This document shows, piece by piece, positions 23,689 through 34,560 of a DNA stretch of 64,000 bases (the first letter of the stretch is position 1; each line of letters starts with the position of its first letter). The notes below the pieces were generated by a model. That model was not told the DNA's origin. It saw nothing but the letters and a program-made list of their open reading frames with translations, and made no database searches. The position numbers were made by a program, and so were the translations under genes. This DNA is from Streptomyces globisporus. Lineage in GTDB: Bacteria; Actinomycetota; Actinomycetes; Streptomycetales; Streptomycetaceae. The stretch lies in assembly GCA_014649555.1 (NCBI GenBank), contig BMTG01000019.1, positions 1 through 64,000 of the forward strand. Direction: 5' to 3'.

Positions 23689-24921
23689 TCACCTCGCTGG
23701 ACGGCTGCCTGCATCTCCCTCTGTGCTCTCGTGGATTTCCGGCACGGCACTCCCGTCGACGGCCGCTCGCAGGATGCGGCAGACCCCCCGCACCTCCTCC
23801 GGCCCCACCGCCGTGCCGGTGGGCAGTGACAGCACCCGCTCGGTGAGCGCCTCCACCTTCGGGAGCGGATCGGGCGCGTGGCGCGCGAGGTCGGACCGGT
23901 AGGGCTCGCAGCTGTGGCAGCCGGGGCTGAAGTAGGCGCGGGCCAGTACGTTGTGCCGTTGGAGTACCGCCTGGAGTTCGTCGCGGTGCAGCCCGGCGCG
24001 GACGGCGTCCACCTCGATGACGACGTACTGGCAGTTCGACAGCTCGTTTGGATCCTGCGGGCGGACCCGGACGCCGGGCAGTCCGTCGAGGTACTGCTCG
24101 TACAGACGGTAGTTGCGCCGGTTGATCGCGGTGAAGTGATCGGCGGACTCCAGGGAGGTGAGGCCCATGGCCGCGCTGATCTCGTGCATCCGCGCGACCG
24201 TTCCGCTCCCGGTGATCTCATGCGCGGCGTTGAGCCCCTGGTGGCGCATGGCCCGGAGCCGGTCGGCCAGGGCGTCGTCGTCGGTGACGATCGCCCCGCC
24301 CTCGAAGCTGTTCACGAACTTCGTCGCCTGGAAGCTGAAGATCTCCGCCGTGCCGAACCCGCCGATCGGCTTCGACCGGTAGGTGCAGCCGAAGGCGTGG
24401 GCGGCATCGAAGAGCAGGTGCAGCCCGTGCGCGGCGGCCAGCTTGGTCAGCTCGTCGATCCGGGCCGGTCTGCCGAAGACGTGCACGTCCAGGATGGCGC
24501 GGGTACGCGGGCCGATGAGCCGCTCCACGTGTGCCACGTCCGCTGTTCCGGTCTCCTCGTCCAGTTCGCAGAAGACGGGCACCGCACCGATCCAGTCCAG
24601 TGCGTGGGCGGTGGCGACCCAGGTGAAGGAGGGCACGATCACCTCGTCCCCAGGGCCGATGCCCAGGGCCTTCGCGGCGACCTGGATGCCGGTGGTGGCG
24701 TTCGATACGGCGACGCAGTGCCTGACCTGGGTGAGCTCGGCCACACGGGCCTCGAACTCCCGGACCAGGGGGCCGTCGTTGGTGAACCACAGGCGCTCCA
24801 GCGCCCCGTCGATCCGTTCCATCAAACGGTCGCGGGAGCCCACGTTGGGGCGCCCCACGTGCAGCGGTTCGCTGAAGTAGGGCGTGGGTAGGGAGTCGAG
24901 ACGCACCGGGCCGCCGCTCAT
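23689..24921 (-). CDS. sgcA4: DegT/DnrJ/EryC1 sugar aminotransferase
   Basis: A 410-residue PLP enzyme of the sugar-aminotransferase family. The PLP lysine is in SFQATKFVNSFEGGAI, and the N-terminal region has VSNATTGIQVAAKALGI. It installs the amino group on the dTDP-4-keto-6-deoxysugar. Its start overlaps the stop of sgcA5 by ATGA. The A3-A5-A4 order is one translationally coupled block for sugar tailoring. Confidence 0.95.
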   Translation of the reverse strand: MSGGPVRLDSLPTPYFSEPLHVGRPNVGSRDRLMERIDGALERLWFTNDGPLVREFEARVAELTQVRHCVAVSNATTGIQVAAKALGIGPGDEVIVPSFTWVATAHALDWIGAVPVFCELDEETGTADVAHVERLIGPRTRAILDVHVFGRPARIDELTKLAAAHGLHLLFDAAHAFGCTYRSKPIGGFGTAEIFSFQATKFVNSFEGGAIVTDDDALADRLRAMRHQGLNAAHEITGSGTVARMHEISAAMGLTSLESADHFTAINRRNYRLYEQYLDGLPGVRVRPQDPNELSNCQYVVIEVDAVRAGLHRDELQAVLQRHNVLARAYFSPGCHSCEPYRSDLARHAPDPLPKVEALTERVLSLPTGTAVGPEEVRGVCRILRAAVDGSAVPEIHESTEGDAGSRPAR

Positions 24922-25652
24922 GCCGTGCGCACGCCGATGAAGAGGCCGGGGCTGTTGGGCCGGCCGTCGGCCAGCCGGAAGCCGGGCACGAACCGCACCG
25001 AGAGCCCCACCGATTCGAAGGCGTCGGCGTACTGCTCGCGGGTGAAGAGGCTGGAGGTCAGGACCTCGGAGAACTCGCTGAAGCCGGAGGCGTCCGCGAC
25101 CCGGAACCGGACCTCCAGACGTGACTTGTCGCCCTGGCGCACGGAGTGCGTCATCCGCGTGATGACACGGCCCTCCTCCTGGTGCAGATGGCCGCCGACA
25201 TGCCCGTCGAGGAAGTTCTCGGGGAAGTACCAGGGTTCGGCGACGAGGACCCCCCCGGGGTTCAGGTGGTGGGCCATGGCCGACACCGCGGCCTTGAGCT
25301 CGGTGACGGACCCCATCTCGCCGAGCGCGTTGCCCATGCAGGTGATCGCGTCGAAGGTGCGGCCCAGGTCGAACGAACGCATGTCACCGGCGTGCAGCGG
25401 GACGCCGGGAAGCCGGCCCGCCGCCTGCTCCAGCATCGCGGGCGCGTACTCGAGGCCCTCCACATGGCCGAAGAGCGTGGCGAGCGTCTCCAGATGGGCT
25501 CCGGTGCCGCAGGCGACGTCCAGGAGCGACACGGCGTCGGGGCGGGCGGCGAGGATCAGCTCGGTGAGCCCGCGGGCCTCCAGGTCGAAGTCCTTGCCGC
25601 GGCTGCGGAACACGAGGTCGTAGAACTTCGCGTGCTCGGGGCCGTACTCCAT
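24918..25652 (-). CDS. sgcA5: SAM-dependent N-methyltransferase (aminosugar)
   Basis: A 244-residue class I methyltransferase with motif I LLDVACGTGAHLE near residue 45 and GDMRSFDLGRTFDAITCM following. It resembles the DesVI/TylM1 N,N-dimethyltransferases and would methylate the amino group made by SgcA4. The ATG shares one base with the stop of sgcA3, and the stop overlaps the sgcA4 start. Confidence 0.94.
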   Translation of the reverse strand: MEYGPEHAKFYDLVFRSRGKDFDLEARGLTELILAARPDAVSLLDVACGTGAHLETLATLFGHVEGLEYAPAMLEQAAGRLPGVPLHAGDMRSFDLGRTFDAITCMGNALGEMGSVTELKAAVSAMAHHLNPGGVLVAEPWYFPENFLDGHVGGHLHQEEGRVITRMTHSVRQGDKSRLEVRFRVADASGFSEFSEVLTSSLFTREQYADAFESVGLSVRFVPGFRLADGRPNSPGLFIGVRTA

Positions 25653-26923
25653 CAGACGAGCTCCTTCGCAGACTGGGCGGAGATGATTCTGGGCTCCGGG
25701 ATGGGAACGATGAACTTCCCTCCCGCCTCCAGGAAGCGGCGCTCCTTGCGGACGACCTCGTCGGTGTAGTTCCAGGCGAGGAGGAGGTAGTAGTCCGGCT
25801 CGGTGGCGGCGACCTCCTCCGGAGGAAGGACCGGGATGCGGTTCCCCGGCAGCAGTTTGCCGTGCTTGAGGCTGGTGGTGTCGCCGCAGACGGTGATGTC
25901 CTGATCCGTCAGACCGCAGGCCATCAGCAACTGGGTCCCCTTGGACGGCGCTCCGTAGCCGGCCACGCGGTGGCCGTCCGCGGCCAGACCGCGAACGAGC
26001 GTACGGATCGCTTCGGTCACGCGCGTCACCCGCTCGGCGAACGCCCGGTAGGGGGCATCCGTCAGCAGTCCGCGCTCCTCCTCCAGGCCGAGCAGCGCCG
26101 CGACCGAGGGCTCCGGGGCCCGTGCGGCCGACTCGCGCGCGGCGACGACCGCGATCGAGCCGCCGTGCACGGCGACCCGCTCCACGTCGATGATCCGCAG
26201 GCCGTGCGCGCCGAAGAGGTGGCGCAGTGTGTGCAGGGAGAAGTACGACAGGTGCTCGTGGTAGATCGTGTCGAACTGGTTCTCGTCGAGCAGGTTCAGC
26301 AGGTACGGCACCTCGATGACCAGGACGCCGTCGTCGTCGAGCACTGCGTCGACGCCGTCCAGGATGCGGTGCACGTCGTCGATGTGCGCGAAGCACTGGC
26401 GGCCGATGACGGCCTTGGCCCTGCCCTGCTCAAGGGCGATGCGGCCCGCGGGCTCCGGGCCGAAGAAGTCCGGGTCCGTGGGGATCCCCCGGGCGTTGGC
26501 GATCTCGGCGAGGTTGGCCGCCGGGTCGACCCCGGCCACCCGCATGCCCGCCGCCCTGAACATCGCGAGCTGGGTGCCGACGTTGCTGCCCAGCTCCACG
26601 ACCAGGTCGCCGGAGGCGAGGCTCGCCCGGCGGGTCGCCAGCCCGACGATGTGCGCCATGTGCTCGCGGATCTGGTCGGAGTCGGAGGAGACGTAGACGT
26701 AGTGCTTGAACAGTGTCCCGGGGTCGACGACATGGCGAAGCGTCATCAGCCGGCACGACCGGCACACGATGACGTCGAGCGGGAAGACGTCCTGCGCCTC
26801 ATCGGCGTCGGCCGGATCGACGAAACCGTTGGCCAGCGGCAGCGAACCGAAGGAGATCACCTCGGTCCAGTCGTCCGCACCGCATACACGGCACGTCTCG
26901 TCCCGCCTGCATTTCTCCAGCAT
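25652..26923 (-). CDS. sgcA3: Sugar C-methyltransferase
   Basis: A 423-residue three-domain enzyme of the TylC3/NovU type. It has an N-terminal zinc domain (CRVCGADDW and CRSCRLMTL), a central SAM fold (VVELGSNVGTQLAMF) and a C-terminal C-methyltransferase domain (VAGYGAPSKGTQLLMACGL). It adds the branching C-methyl group of the C-1027 sugar. The ATG at 26923 has aggaga upstream; a 5' extension to 26980 lacks a ribosome site. Overlap with sgcA5 implies coupled translation. Confidence 0.95.
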   Translation of the reverse strand: MLEKCRRDETCRVCGADDWTEVISFGSLPLANGFVDPADADEAQDVFPLDVIVCRSCRLMTLRHVVDPGTLFKHYVYVSSDSDQIREHMAHIVGLATRRASLASGDLVVELGSNVGTQLAMFRAAGMRVAGVDPAANLAEIANARGIPTDPDFFGPEPAGRIALEQGRAKAVIGRQCFAHIDDVHRILDGVDAVLDDDGVLVIEVPYLLNLLDENQFDTIYHEHLSYFSLHTLRHLFGAHGLRIIDVERVAVHGGSIAVVAARESAARAPEPSVAALLGLEEERGLLTDAPYRAFAERVTRVTEAIRTLVRGLAADGHRVAGYGAPSKGTQLLMACGLTDQDITVCGDTTSLKHGKLLPGNRIPVLPPEEVAATEPDYYLLLAWNYTDEVVRKERRFLEAGGKFIVPIPEPRIISAQSAKELV

Positions 26924-27029
26924 GAAGTCTCCTGACGGCGAATGCCGACGCATCGGGCCCGTCGGTCCGGGGACGGTCAATCTAGGGTTCCGGCCGACGG
27001 GCGCTCCACTTCGTATGTGCCCTACTGGT

Positions 27030-28187
27030 TCAGCGGAGCGGACGGGTGAACGCCCGTACGTCCTCGATGAGGAGCTGCGGCTGCTCCATGGCCGCGAAGT
27101 GCCCGCCGCGGTCGAACTCGGTCCACCGCGTCAGGGTCGGCAGGATGCCCTCGGCGAACGCCCGGATCGGCCGGGTGGCGTCGTCCGGGAACACCGCGAC
27201 GCCGACGGGGGCCGTCAGCGGCCAGGGCCCGCCCCAGGTGCGGGCGAAGTCCGCCATGCCGCGAGCCGACTCGTAGTACAACTGAGCGCTGGAACCGGCC
27301 GTCGCGGTCAGCCAGTAGATCATCACGTGGGTGAGCAGCCGGTCCCGGGAGATGGCCTCCTCCACGTTCTTGCCGCCGCTCCACTCCTGGAACTTGTCGA
27401 GAATCCAGGCGAGCTGGCCGACCGGGGAGTCGGTGAGGCCGTAGGCCAGGGTCTGCGGGCGGGTGGCCTGGATGCGCTGCCAGCCGATGCCGGTGTCGGC
27501 GAACTCCCCGCTGTGCGCCAGCTTGCCCAGGTCGCTCTCGTCCAGGCGCCCGATGGCCTCCGGGTCGTCCTGGGGCGGGAAGGTCACCAGCATGTTCAGG
27601 TGGACGCCGGCCACGTGCTCGGGGTCGGCCAGCCCCAGCTCCAGCGAGACGACCTTTCCCCAGTCGCCGCCCTGGGCGACGTAACGCTCGTAGCCGAGGC
27701 GGTTCATCAGCTCCGCCCAGGCGCGTGCGATCCGCCGCACGTCCCAGCCCGGCTCGGCCGTCGGGCCGGAGAAGCCGTAGCCCGGCATGGAGGGGACGAC
27801 GACGTGGAAGGCGTCCGCCGGGTCGCCGCCGTGCGCGCGCGGGTCGCTCAGCGGCCCGATGACGTCGAGGAACTCGGCGACCGAGCCCGGCCAGCCGTGG
27901 GTGAGGATCAGCGGGATCGCGTCCGGCTCGGGCGAACGCACGTGCAGGAAGTGCACGTCGGCGCCGTCGATCGTGGTGACGAACTGGGGGAACGCGTTCA
28001 GCTCGGCCTCCGCGGCACGCCAGTCGTAGCCGTGGCGCCAGTGGTCGGTGAGCTCCTTGAGGTAGGACAGCGGCACTCCGCGGTCCCATCCGGATCCGGG
28101 TATCTCCGACGGCCACCGGGTCGCGTCGATCCGGCGGTTCAGGTCGTCGATGTCGGACTGGTCGATCTCGATACGGAAGGGACGCAC
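27030..28187 (-). CDS. sgcF: Epoxide hydrolase (enediyne core)
   Basis: A 385-residue alpha/beta-hydrolase with the epoxide-hydrolase N-terminal domain. [10 protein letters not shown] gives the oxyanion region, GGDWGKVVS the nucleophile Asp, and [11 protein letters not shown] the catalytic His; the [10 protein letters not shown] segment carries a lid Tyr. SgcF opens the core epoxide to a vicinal diol, giving the hydroxyl groups that carry the sugar and benzoxazolinate or beta-tyrosine. The start is GTG 28187 after gagggtgg. Confidence 0.95.
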   Translation of the reverse strand: MRPFRIEIDQSDIDDLNRRIDATRWPSEIPGSGWDRGVPLSYLKELTDHWRHGYDWRAAEAELNAFPQFVTTIDGADVHFLHVRSPEPDAIPLILTHGWPGSVAEFLDVIGPLSDPRAHGGDPADAFHVVVPSMPGYGFSGPTAEPGWDVRRIARAWAELMNRLGYERYVAQGGDWGKVVSLELGLADPEHVAGVHLNMLVTFPPQDDPEAIGRLDESDLGKLAHSGEFADTGIGWQRIQATRPQTLAYGLTDSPVGQLAWILDKFQEWSGGKNVEEAISRDRLLTHVMIYWLTATAGSSAQLYYESARGMADFARTWGGPWPLTAPVGVAVFPDDATRPIRAFAEGILPTLTRWTEFDRGGHFAAMEQPQLLIEDVRAFTRPLR

Positions 28188-28260
28188 AGTGAATCCACCC
28201 TCGTGATTGTGGGAGCGGGGCGGCGCGAGGCGGCCGCCCCGAGGTGATCGGGGACCGTGC

Positions 28261-28923
28261 TCAGGCCGCTTCGGCCGGCGCGGCCGCGCCGGCCGAAGCG
28301 GTGAAGGACCGCACGGAAGACAGGAAGTTGCGGATCATCGGCATGCCGTGTTCGGTCCGGAAGCTCTCCGGATGGAACTGGACGGACTCCACCGGCAGCG
28401 AACGGTGGCGCAGGCCCATCACGTAGCCGTCGTCCGTGGAGCGCGCGGTGACCTCGAGGGACGGCGGGACCGTGCCCTCCGGCACGATCAGTGAGTGGTA
28501 GCGGGTCGCTGAGAACCCCGCGGGCAGCCCGGTGAACACTCCGCGCCCGTCGTGCGTGATCCGGCTCGTCTTCCCGTGCATGAGATGCCGGGCGGGGACG
28601 GTGGCGGCGCCGTAGGCGCGGGCGACGGCCTGATGCCCCAGACAGACCCCGAGCAGCGGGACCCGGCCGGCGAAGGCCTGGACGATCTCGACGTGCCCGG
28701 AGGTGTCGGGGTGGCCGGGGCCCGGCCCGAGTAGGACTGCGTCCGGCCGCATCAGCCCCATCTCGTCCGGGGTCATGAGGTGCGACCGCACCATGACAGG
28801 CTCCGCGCCGGCGGACATCAGATACTGGCGCAGGATGTCGACGAAGCTGTCGAACGCGTCGACCACCAGGACCCGCGGGGCCTCGGTGCCTGCGCCGGAT
28901 CCGTCGGGAGACCACAAGCTCAC
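28261..28923 (-). CDS. sgcD1: Glutamine amidotransferase subunit of ADIC synthase
   Basis: A 220-residue class I amidotransferase of the TrpG type. The nucleophile is in [12 protein letters not shown] and the partner His-Glu in VQFHPES. It supplies ammonia from glutamine to SgcD for 2-amino-2-deoxyisochorismate. The GTG at 28923 overlaps the sgcD stop (GTGA), so the two subunits are coupled and likely made in equal amounts. Confidence 0.93.
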   Translation of the reverse strand: MSLWSPDGSGAGTEAPRVLVVDAFDSFVDILRQYLMSAGAEPVMVRSHLMTPDEMGLMRPDAVLLGPGPGHPDTSGHVEIVQAFAGRVPLLGVCLGHQAVARAYGAATVPARHLMHGKTSRITHDGRGVFTGLPAGFSATRYHSLIVPEGTVPPSLEVTARSTDDGYVMGLRHRSLPVESVQFHPESFRTEHGMPMIRNFLSSVRSFTASAGAAAPAEAA

Positions 28924-30401
28924 AGCAACTCCTCTCCGGTGACCGCCCAGTGAGTGGCGCTCATCTTGGCCAGCGTCTCCGTCCACTCCGCCCCCGGTTC
29001 GGAATCGGCGACGATTCCGGCCGAGGCCCGGGTGCGGTAGACGCCCTCGTGGTGGAAAAGGGTCCGGATGCACAGCGCGAGGTTGGTGTACCCGCCCACG
29101 TCGAGGAGGCCGAGCGCCCCCGCGTACAGGCCGCGGCGGCTGCGCTCGACGGACTCGATGATCTCCATGGCGCGGATCTTCGGCGCGCCCGTCATGGTGC
29201 CGGCGGGGAACAGGGCGGCGATGCTGTCGAAGGCGTCGGTGTCCACCCGCGCCCGGCCGACCACCGTGGAGACCAGGTGCAGCACGTGGGAGTAGCCCTC
29301 CACGTCCAGCTGGTCGGGTACGTCGAGCGTGTTCGGCCGGGCGATCCGTCCGATGTCGTTGCGGCAGAGGTCCACCAGCATGGTGTGCTCGGCGATCTCC
29401 TTGGGATCCGACCTCAGCCGGACTCCCGCGGCGATGCCGCCGTCCGCACCGGATCGCGGCACCGTGCCCGCGATCGGCCGCATCGTGACCTCGCCGTCCT
29501 CGATGCGTACGAACAGCTCGGGGCTGGCGCCGATCAGACGGTGCCCGTCGATGCCCGCCAGATACATGTACGGGGAGGCGTTCCGCCCGCGCAGCCGCTG
29601 GTAGACGTCCGCGGGGTCGGCCGTCGAGCGGATGGAGAGCTCGTGACCGATCTGCACCTGGTAGATGTCGCCGACGGCGATGTGCTTCAGACACCGCTCG
29701 ACGTCGTTCGCGAACACCTCGGGGGCGCTGTCGTCGGTGACCGCCGAGGCGGGGAAGCCGTCGGCGGACGGATCGGGCCAGGCCCGCTCCGCGTCGGCCA
29801 GGAGCCCGGTGACGGTCTCCGGCGCGAGGCCGGGCCAGTACGGGGACTCGTGGAGCAGCAGTTCGCATCGGCCGGTGGCGAGATCGGTGACCACGCTGCC
29901 CCGGTGCAGGACCATGCGGACGTCGGGCAGGCCCGGCCGGTCCTCGATGAGGTGGGGCAGGTCCTCGATGTAGCGGGCCGTGTCGTACCCGAAGAAGCCG
30001 AGGAACCCGAAGCGGAAGCCGGACGCGGACCCCTCGGCGTCGAACATGTCCCGCATGGCCCGCAGCAGCGGCCACAACCCGCCCGCGGTACGCAGCCGCA
30101 GCCCCTGGGGGCCGTCCTCCAGGAGCGCGCCGGCCCGCTCCAGGAGCAGGCCCCGCAGGGCGGGTACGCCCTCGACGCGCACCACCCGGTCGGTGACCGA
30201 GAGCGAGAGCAGCGCGCCGAAGCCGACGAACTGGTGCCTGCGGTCGCGGGCCGGGCCGGCCGCGGACTCCAGGAGGTAGACCTCGTCGGGGCCGAAGTGC
30301 TCGGCCAGCGCGCGGTAGGCGGGCAGGGCGCCCGTCTCCTTCACATCGAGGCGTCGTGTCCGAACCCGCACCGGGGCCGAGACCACGCACTGGTCGGTCA
30401 T
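28920..30401 (-). CDS. sgcD: ADIC synthase, anthranilate synthase component I-like
   Basis: A 493-residue chorismate-binding enzyme with the TrpE-type core: VGDIYQVQIGHELSIR, MRPIAGTVPR, DPKEIAEHTMLVDLCRNDIG and TMTGAPKIRAMEII. In C-1027 SgcD converts chorismate only to 2-amino-2-deoxyisochorismate and does not eliminate pyruvate, so this is the committed step to the benzoxazolinate. The ATG at 30401 follows gggagg. The gene order D-D1-F is coupled on the minus strand. Confidence 0.95.
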   Translation of the reverse strand: MTDQCVVSAPVRVRTRRLDVKETGALPAYRALAEHFGPDEVYLLESAAGPARDRRHQFVGFGALLSLSVTDRVVRVEGVPALRGLLLERAGALLEDGPQGLRLRTAGGLWPLLRAMRDMFDAEGSASGFRFGFLGFFGYDTARYIEDLPHLIEDRPGLPDVRMVLHRGSVVTDLATGRCELLLHESPYWPGLAPETVTGLLADAERAWPDPSADGFPASAVTDDSAPEVFANDVERCLKHIAVGDIYQVQIGHELSIRSTADPADVYQRLRGRNASPYMYLAGIDGHRLIGASPELFVRIEDGEVTMRPIAGTVPRSGADGGIAAGVRLRSDPKEIAEHTMLVDLCRNDIGRIARPNTLDVPDQLDVEGYSHVLHLVSTVVGRARVDTDAFDSIAALFPAGTMTGAPKIRAMEIIESVERSRRGLYAGALGLLDVGGYTNLALCIRTLFHHEGVYRTRASAGIVADSEPGAEWTETLAKMSATHWAVTGEELL

Positions 30402-30418
30402 CCTGGGGTCCTCCCGGA

Positions 30419-31873
30419 TCACGTGGTGATGGCGTAGCGGTGTGCCACCTGACGGGCGGTCAGCACCGCCCGGTCGGGGCCGGAGCGGTTGTCGACGACG
30501 CGCGCGGCCTTCCAGCTGACGAAGGAGCCGGTGTGGGTCACGGGGTCGAGGTCGGTGTCCACGACGATGCCGGCGTGCGCGCCGGTCCGCTCCCTGAGCC
30601 GGGCGGCGACGGCCTCGCCGATGCCCTGCCGTTCCCCCTCGGCGCCGGCCAGCAGGTCCATGCGCACGGTGACGGCGTCGCTGCCGTCGTCCTGCCGGTC
30701 GATGACGACCTGGTAGCCGAGGCAGCCGCCGACCCCGTCGAGGATCGCGGCCTCCAGCTCGGCGGGCTGGAGGGTCACGTCGCCCAGGGGGATGCGGTCC
30801 GCGACCCGGCCGATGACCTGGATCCGCGGTCCCGGCAGCGGGTCCCCGGGGCCCGCCGGAAGGATGCGGACCAGGTCCCCGGTGCGGTAGCGGATCAGTG
30901 GTTTGATGCCGTCCACCAGCATGGTGAGGACGAGTTCGCCCTCTCCCGTGTCGCCGACCACGGCGCCGGTGTCCGGTTCGACGAGTTCGGTCAAGTAGTT
31001 GGGCTGGGCGAGGTGGAGCGCTCCGGTGTCCGCTCCGGTGGCGATGCACAGGGCTTCCTGGGAGCCGTAGAGCGTGGGCCGCACCACGGCTTGCGGCCAG
31101 AGGGTCGCCACGTTGTCGGCGAACTGCGGGGTGCAGATCTCCCCCAGCGTGAGGAAGAGCTTCACGGGAAGCCGGGCCAGGTCGTAGCCGTAGTGCAGGG
31201 CCGCCTTGGCAAGGCTCAGGCACAGCGCCGGAGCACAGACGACGACCTCGACCTCCAGCTCCTCGATCAGCCGCAGCGCCTTGCGGAACCCCACCCTGGG
31301 GGACTCGGGCCAGATCTTGACGTGGCAGGCCCCCAGCTCCGCCGCCACCGCGGTGAACACGTCCCCGAACGCGTACAGCTCCGACGGCCCCATCAGGCCC
31401 ACGACGGGCATCCGCCCCCCGAACCGGGCTTCCAGCATGCGGCGCCAGGACTCCCGGACGGCGATGTTGCTGGTCGCGATGTCCTTCTCGCCGCGCGGGC
31501 ACGGGGTGGCCGCCCCGGTGGTCCCGGTGGTCTCGTAGTAGATGCGCGCTTCGTGCAGCGGGCCCGACAGGACGTCGTGCATCTCCCGCCGCAGGTCGTC
31601 CTTGGTGGTGAAGGGCAGGTCCGCCAGGTTCGCGGGGGTGACGGCCTCGACGTCCATGCCTGCCAGGTGGCGGCGGTAGAACGGCGAGCGGCGGGTGACG
31701 TGGCGCAGTACGGCCGTCAGCCGTTCGCCCTCCCAGCGCTCGCGGTCGGCGGCGGTGAGTTCGCCGCGGTAGAACGCGTCGCTCACCTGCCCGTAGGCGG
31801 ACCAGAACCCGCTGTCCGCGTCGGGGCCCAGCGGCCCGGTCCCGCCGGGACCGGGCCGCCGGCCGTCTCTCAC
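30419..31873 (-). CDS. Phenylacetate-CoA ligase/coenzyme F390 synthetase-like adenylating enzyme
   Basis: A 484-residue AMP-forming enzyme. The phosphate loop is [20 protein letters not shown], the adenylate region [15 protein letters not shown], and [13 protein letters not shown] carries the ribose Asp. It probably activates an aryl acid of the benzoxazolinate route as the CoA ester or adenylate. The GTG at 31873 overlaps the sgcG stop, so it is co-expressed with the dehydrogenase. A second ligase at 40275-41585 has the same fold; which one acts on which acid is not visible. It is likely a member of the sgcD series. Confidence 0.88.
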   Translation of the reverse strand: MRDGRRPGPGGTGPLGPDADSGFWSAYGQVSDAFYRGELTAADRERWEGERLTAVLRHVTRRSPFYRRHLAGMDVEAVTPANLADLPFTTKDDLRREMHDVLSGPLHEARIYYETTGTTGAATPCPRGEKDIATSNIAVRESWRRMLEARFGGRMPVVGLMGPSELYAFGDVFTAVAAELGACHVKIWPESPRVGFRKALRLIEELEVEVVVCAPALCLSLAKAALHYGYDLARLPVKLFLTLGEICTPQFADNVATLWPQAVVRPTLYGSQEALCIATGADTGALHLAQPNYLTELVEPDTGAVVGDTGEGELVLTMLVDGIKPLIRYRTGDLVRILPAGPGDPLPGPRIQVIGRVADRIPLGDVTLQPAELEAAILDGVGGCLGYQVVIDRQDDGSDAVTVRMDLLAGAEGERQGIGEAVAARLRERTGAHAGIVVDTDLDPVTHTGSFVSWKAARVVDNRSGPDRAVLTARQVAHRYAITT

Positions 31874-32541
31874 GGCTGTGCCTGGAGTTCGTTGAGCGCG
31901 AGGCCGACCCGCTCGTTGACCTCGCTGGAGGCCAGCACGTCCGAACGGCCGGTGAGCCGACGGTGTTCGTCGAGCAGTTCGATCATGTCCGTCATCCTTT
32001 CGACCAGGCGCGAGACGTTGGTGAGGCCCTCCTCGTCCTTGAGCGCGTCGCCCCGGTGCAGCGCGTGCACCGTCGCCGGGAAGCCGCTGCCCACCAGGAT
32101 CATCCGGTTGAGCAGGGCATTGACGGTCAGCTGAGCCCATACCTCGCCGGCGCTGTAGCGGCGGGCGACCGAGATGATCCCCGCGACCTTGTTGCTCAGC
32201 GGCCGGTCGAAGCGCAGATATCCGACTCCGGCACGCTCGATGAAGGTCTGCATGAGGCTGGCCGTGCCGAATCCGTGCACGGGCGCCGCGAAGATGATCC
32301 CGTCCGCCGCGACCATCTTCGCCACGACCTCGGGCACCCCGTCGGCCAGGGTGCAGGCCACCGGCCTGTCGTTGCAGTCCCCGCAGGGCCCGCACCGCTC
32401 CATCCTGATCGAGCGCAGGTCGACGGCCTCGAAGTCGACGCCGCGGTTCTCGGCTACGCGTGCCGCGTGCCGCAGTACGTCGGCGGTGTTGCCGTCACGT
32501 TCCGAACCGTTGATCGCGAGGATCTTGAGTTGTGCGCTCAC
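31870..32541 (-). CDS. sgcG: FMN-dependent ADIC dehydrogenase
   Basis: A 223-residue flavodoxin-fold NADPH-FMN reductase-type protein ([17 protein letters not shown]) with the Cys-rich loop [14 protein letters not shown]. In C-1027, SgcG oxidises ADIC to 3-enolpyruvoylanthranilate and so keeps the enolpyruvyl carbons for the benzoxazine ring. The GTG at 32541 has aaggagg upstream. It is coupled to the downstream ligase by a GTGA overlap. Confidence 0.93.
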   Translation of the reverse strand: MSAQLKILAINGSERDGNTADVLRHAARVAENRGVDFEAVDLRSIRMERCGPCGDCNDRPVACTLADGVPEVVAKMVAADGIIFAAPVHGFGTASLMQTFIERAGVGYLRFDRPLSNKVAGIISVARRYSAGEVWAQLTVNALLNRMILVGSGFPATVHALHRGDALKDEEGLTNVSRLVERMTDMIELLDEHRRLTGRSDVLASSEVNERVGLALNELQAQP

Positions 32542-32560
32542 GAGGGGCCTCCTTGGTGAG

Positions 32561-33883
32561 TCAGGTGCGCTCGGCGGTCGGCTCGGGGGAACTGTCTGGC
32601 CGCCGCTGGTCCGGGAGCCGCAGGGCCGGCTCGGCGGGGGCGGGAGGAAGACCGCCCCGCGGCGGGCCGCCGCGCTCGCCGAACCGGATGAGGGGCTTCT
32701 CGACGAGATAGAAGCTGATGGTCGCCAGCACGACGCTGATCGAGATCGTGAAGAGGAACAGTTCCCAGAACCCCATGTCACCCCGGAATTCCGGCGTTGG
32801 CACGGGAGACTTGCCGAAGATGCTGCCGTTCCTGAGCCAGAGGTTGATCACGATCTCGTGCCAGAGGTAGACGCCGAGGGAGATCTGGCCGAGGAAGAGG
32901 ATCGGCTTGCTGGTGAAGAGCGCGTCCGAGAACCGGGACTCGGCGCCGGGGACCGTCATCGGTGCCAGGAGCAGCAGCGTGAAGGAGGTCAGGATGAAGT
33001 GGTCGACGAGCTCCTGGGCCAGGGCCGCGTTGTCGCCCATACCCGGGATGCCGATGGGCTTGGTGGCGTAGAGGAGGTACAGCGGGATGAGCGGGACCCA
33101 GCAGATCAGCGGGCGCCGGATCACGAACCGGTAGAAGCCCGGGGTCCCGGGCGTCGCCTCGGCGTACGCGGAGTAGATGGCCAGTGCCATGCCCGCGGCG
33201 AAGCAGCCGGCGTAGTAGGGCGGCCAGTACCACTGCATCGTCGCACCGGTGGAGGGGAGGTTGGTGTACGTGACCCAGCCGATGGCCATGACTTCCAGCG
33301 CGGCCAGCGGCAGCAGGAGGCGGCGTGCCTTCTGCCCGGGAGTGCTGCCGCCCCGCGCGAGCCGGTGGCCGATCCAGGCGATCAGCGGCAGGGCGAGGTA
33401 GAACGTGAACTCGGCGGGGACCGTCCAGGTGGGCTCGATGCCGTGCATCGGCTGGCCCTCGGGCAGGTAGAAGTGCATGAGCAGCACGGGCCGCAGGACA
33501 TCGCTGACGCTGTCGATCTCGAACCAGTTGTAGCCGGGGATCGCGAACACGAGCAGCAAGTAGTAGGCGGGCAGGATGCGCAGGGCCCGGCGTTTGAGGA
33601 ACCGTCCGGTGGCGGGCCGCTTCGTCCCGCTGATGGTGACGCGGGCGTAGGGCTTGTACAGCATCATTCCGGACAGAGCGAAGAAGGGGGGAAGGCATAC
33701 CCCCAGACCGTCCGCGAGGACGCCCCAGAACGGTTTGCCCGGCTCACCGACGAAGCTGCCCACTCCGGCCTGGAAGGCGACGTGGTAGACGACCACACCC
33801 AGCGCGAGGACACCTCGCAGTCCCTCGAACTTCGGTATTCGCTTGCTTTTTGCGCCACCTGTGTCGCGAAGGACGTCCCCCAT
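32561..33883 (-). CDS. Membrane acyltransferase, acyltransferase-3 family
   Basis: A 440-residue integral membrane protein with about ten hydrophobic segments. It begins with [19 protein letters not shown], the acyltransferase-3 motif with the conserved His, and ends in a Pro-rich cytosolic tail. The family transfers acyl groups from CoA or lipid donors. In this position it is a candidate for attaching the benzoxazolinate to the enediyne core (the acyltransferase of the sgcD series), which would put that step at the membrane. The ATG at 33883 follows aagggga; a longer frame to 34021 runs into the next gene. Confidence 0.88.
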   Translation of the reverse strand: MGDVLRDTGGAKSKRIPKFEGLRGVLALGVVVYHVAFQAGVGSFVGEPGKPFWGVLADGLGVCLPPFFALSGMMLYKPYARVTISGTKRPATGRFLKRRALRILPAYYLLLVFAIPGYNWFEIDSVSDVLRPVLLMHFYLPEGQPMHGIEPTWTVPAEFTFYLALPLIAWIGHRLARGGSTPGQKARRLLLPLAALEVMAIGWVTYTNLPSTGATMQWYWPPYYAGCFAAGMALAIYSAYAEATPGTPGFYRFVIRRPLICWVPLIPLYLLYATKPIGIPGMGDNAALAQELVDHFILTSFTLLLLAPMTVPGAESRFSDALFTSKPILFLGQISLGVYLWHEIVINLWLRNGSIFGKSPVPTPEFRGDMGFWELFLFTISISVVLATISFYLVEKPLIRFGERGGPPRGGLPPAPAEPALRLPDQRRPDSSPEPTAERT

Positions 33884-33981
33884 GGAACAGTCCCCTTTCC
33901 CTTGGCACTTGCTCGTTGACTTCCCGAAATAGTCGGGTCTGCGGAGTGTGAGCCGCATCTCCAATCGTGCTGTTCCGGTGC

Positions 33982-34560
33982 TCAGGACGACTTGTTTCGG
34001 CCTGAGTGGGAAGGCAGCCACCCCCGCCGCCCCGCCTCAGCCAGGCCGGGGGCCGAGGAGTCCCGTTCCGAGAGGATCGGAGTGATCTCCGGCGGCCAGG
34101 CGATGCCCACCTCCGGATCCAGCGGATTCAAGCCATGTTCGAGCCGGGGGTCGTAGGCCGCCGAGCACAGGTAGACGATCACCGCCTCGTCGCTCAGCGT
34201 GAGGAATCCGAAGCCCAGCCCCGCGGAGACGTACAGCGCCCGTCCGTTCTCCTCGCCGAGCTCCACGGTCCGCCAGCCCCCGAAGGTGGGCGACCCCACC
34301 CGGATGTCGACCACGGCGCCGAGCACGCTGCCGCGCAGGCAGCTGAAGTACTTGGCCTGGCCGGGTACGCCCCCGGCGAAGTGGATGCCCCGCAGCACCC
34401 CGTGGGAGGAGATGGCGCAGTTCGCCTGCCGCAGGTCGAAGGAGTGGCCTACGGTGCGGCGGAAGGGCTCGCCCTGGAACCACTCGCGAAACGAGCCCCG
34501 TTCGTCACGGAAGACCTGCTTCTCCTCCGTCCACGCTCCCGAGATCCCGATCGGCTTCAT
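33982..34560 (-). CDS. sgcA2: dTDP-4-keto-6-deoxyglucose 3,5-epimerase family protein
   Basis: A 192-residue RmlC-like cupin: VFRDERGSFREWFQG at the start, GVLRGIHFAGGVPGQAKYF with the catalytic His region, and GLGFGFLTLSDEAVIVYLCS. It epimerises the 4-keto sugar after SgcA. The ATG at 34560 has aagggg upstream. It is the first gene of the long minus-strand run that ends near cagA. Confidence 0.93.
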   Translation of the reverse strand: MKPIGISGAWTEEKQVFRDERGSFREWFQGEPFRRTVGHSFDLRQANCAISSHGVLRGIHFAGGVPGQAKYFSCLRGSVLGAVVDIRVGSPTFGGWRTVELGEENGRALYVSAGLGFGFLTLSDEAVIVYLCSAAYDPRLEHGLNPLDPEVGIAWPPEITPILSERDSSAPGLAEAGRRGWLPSHSGRNKSS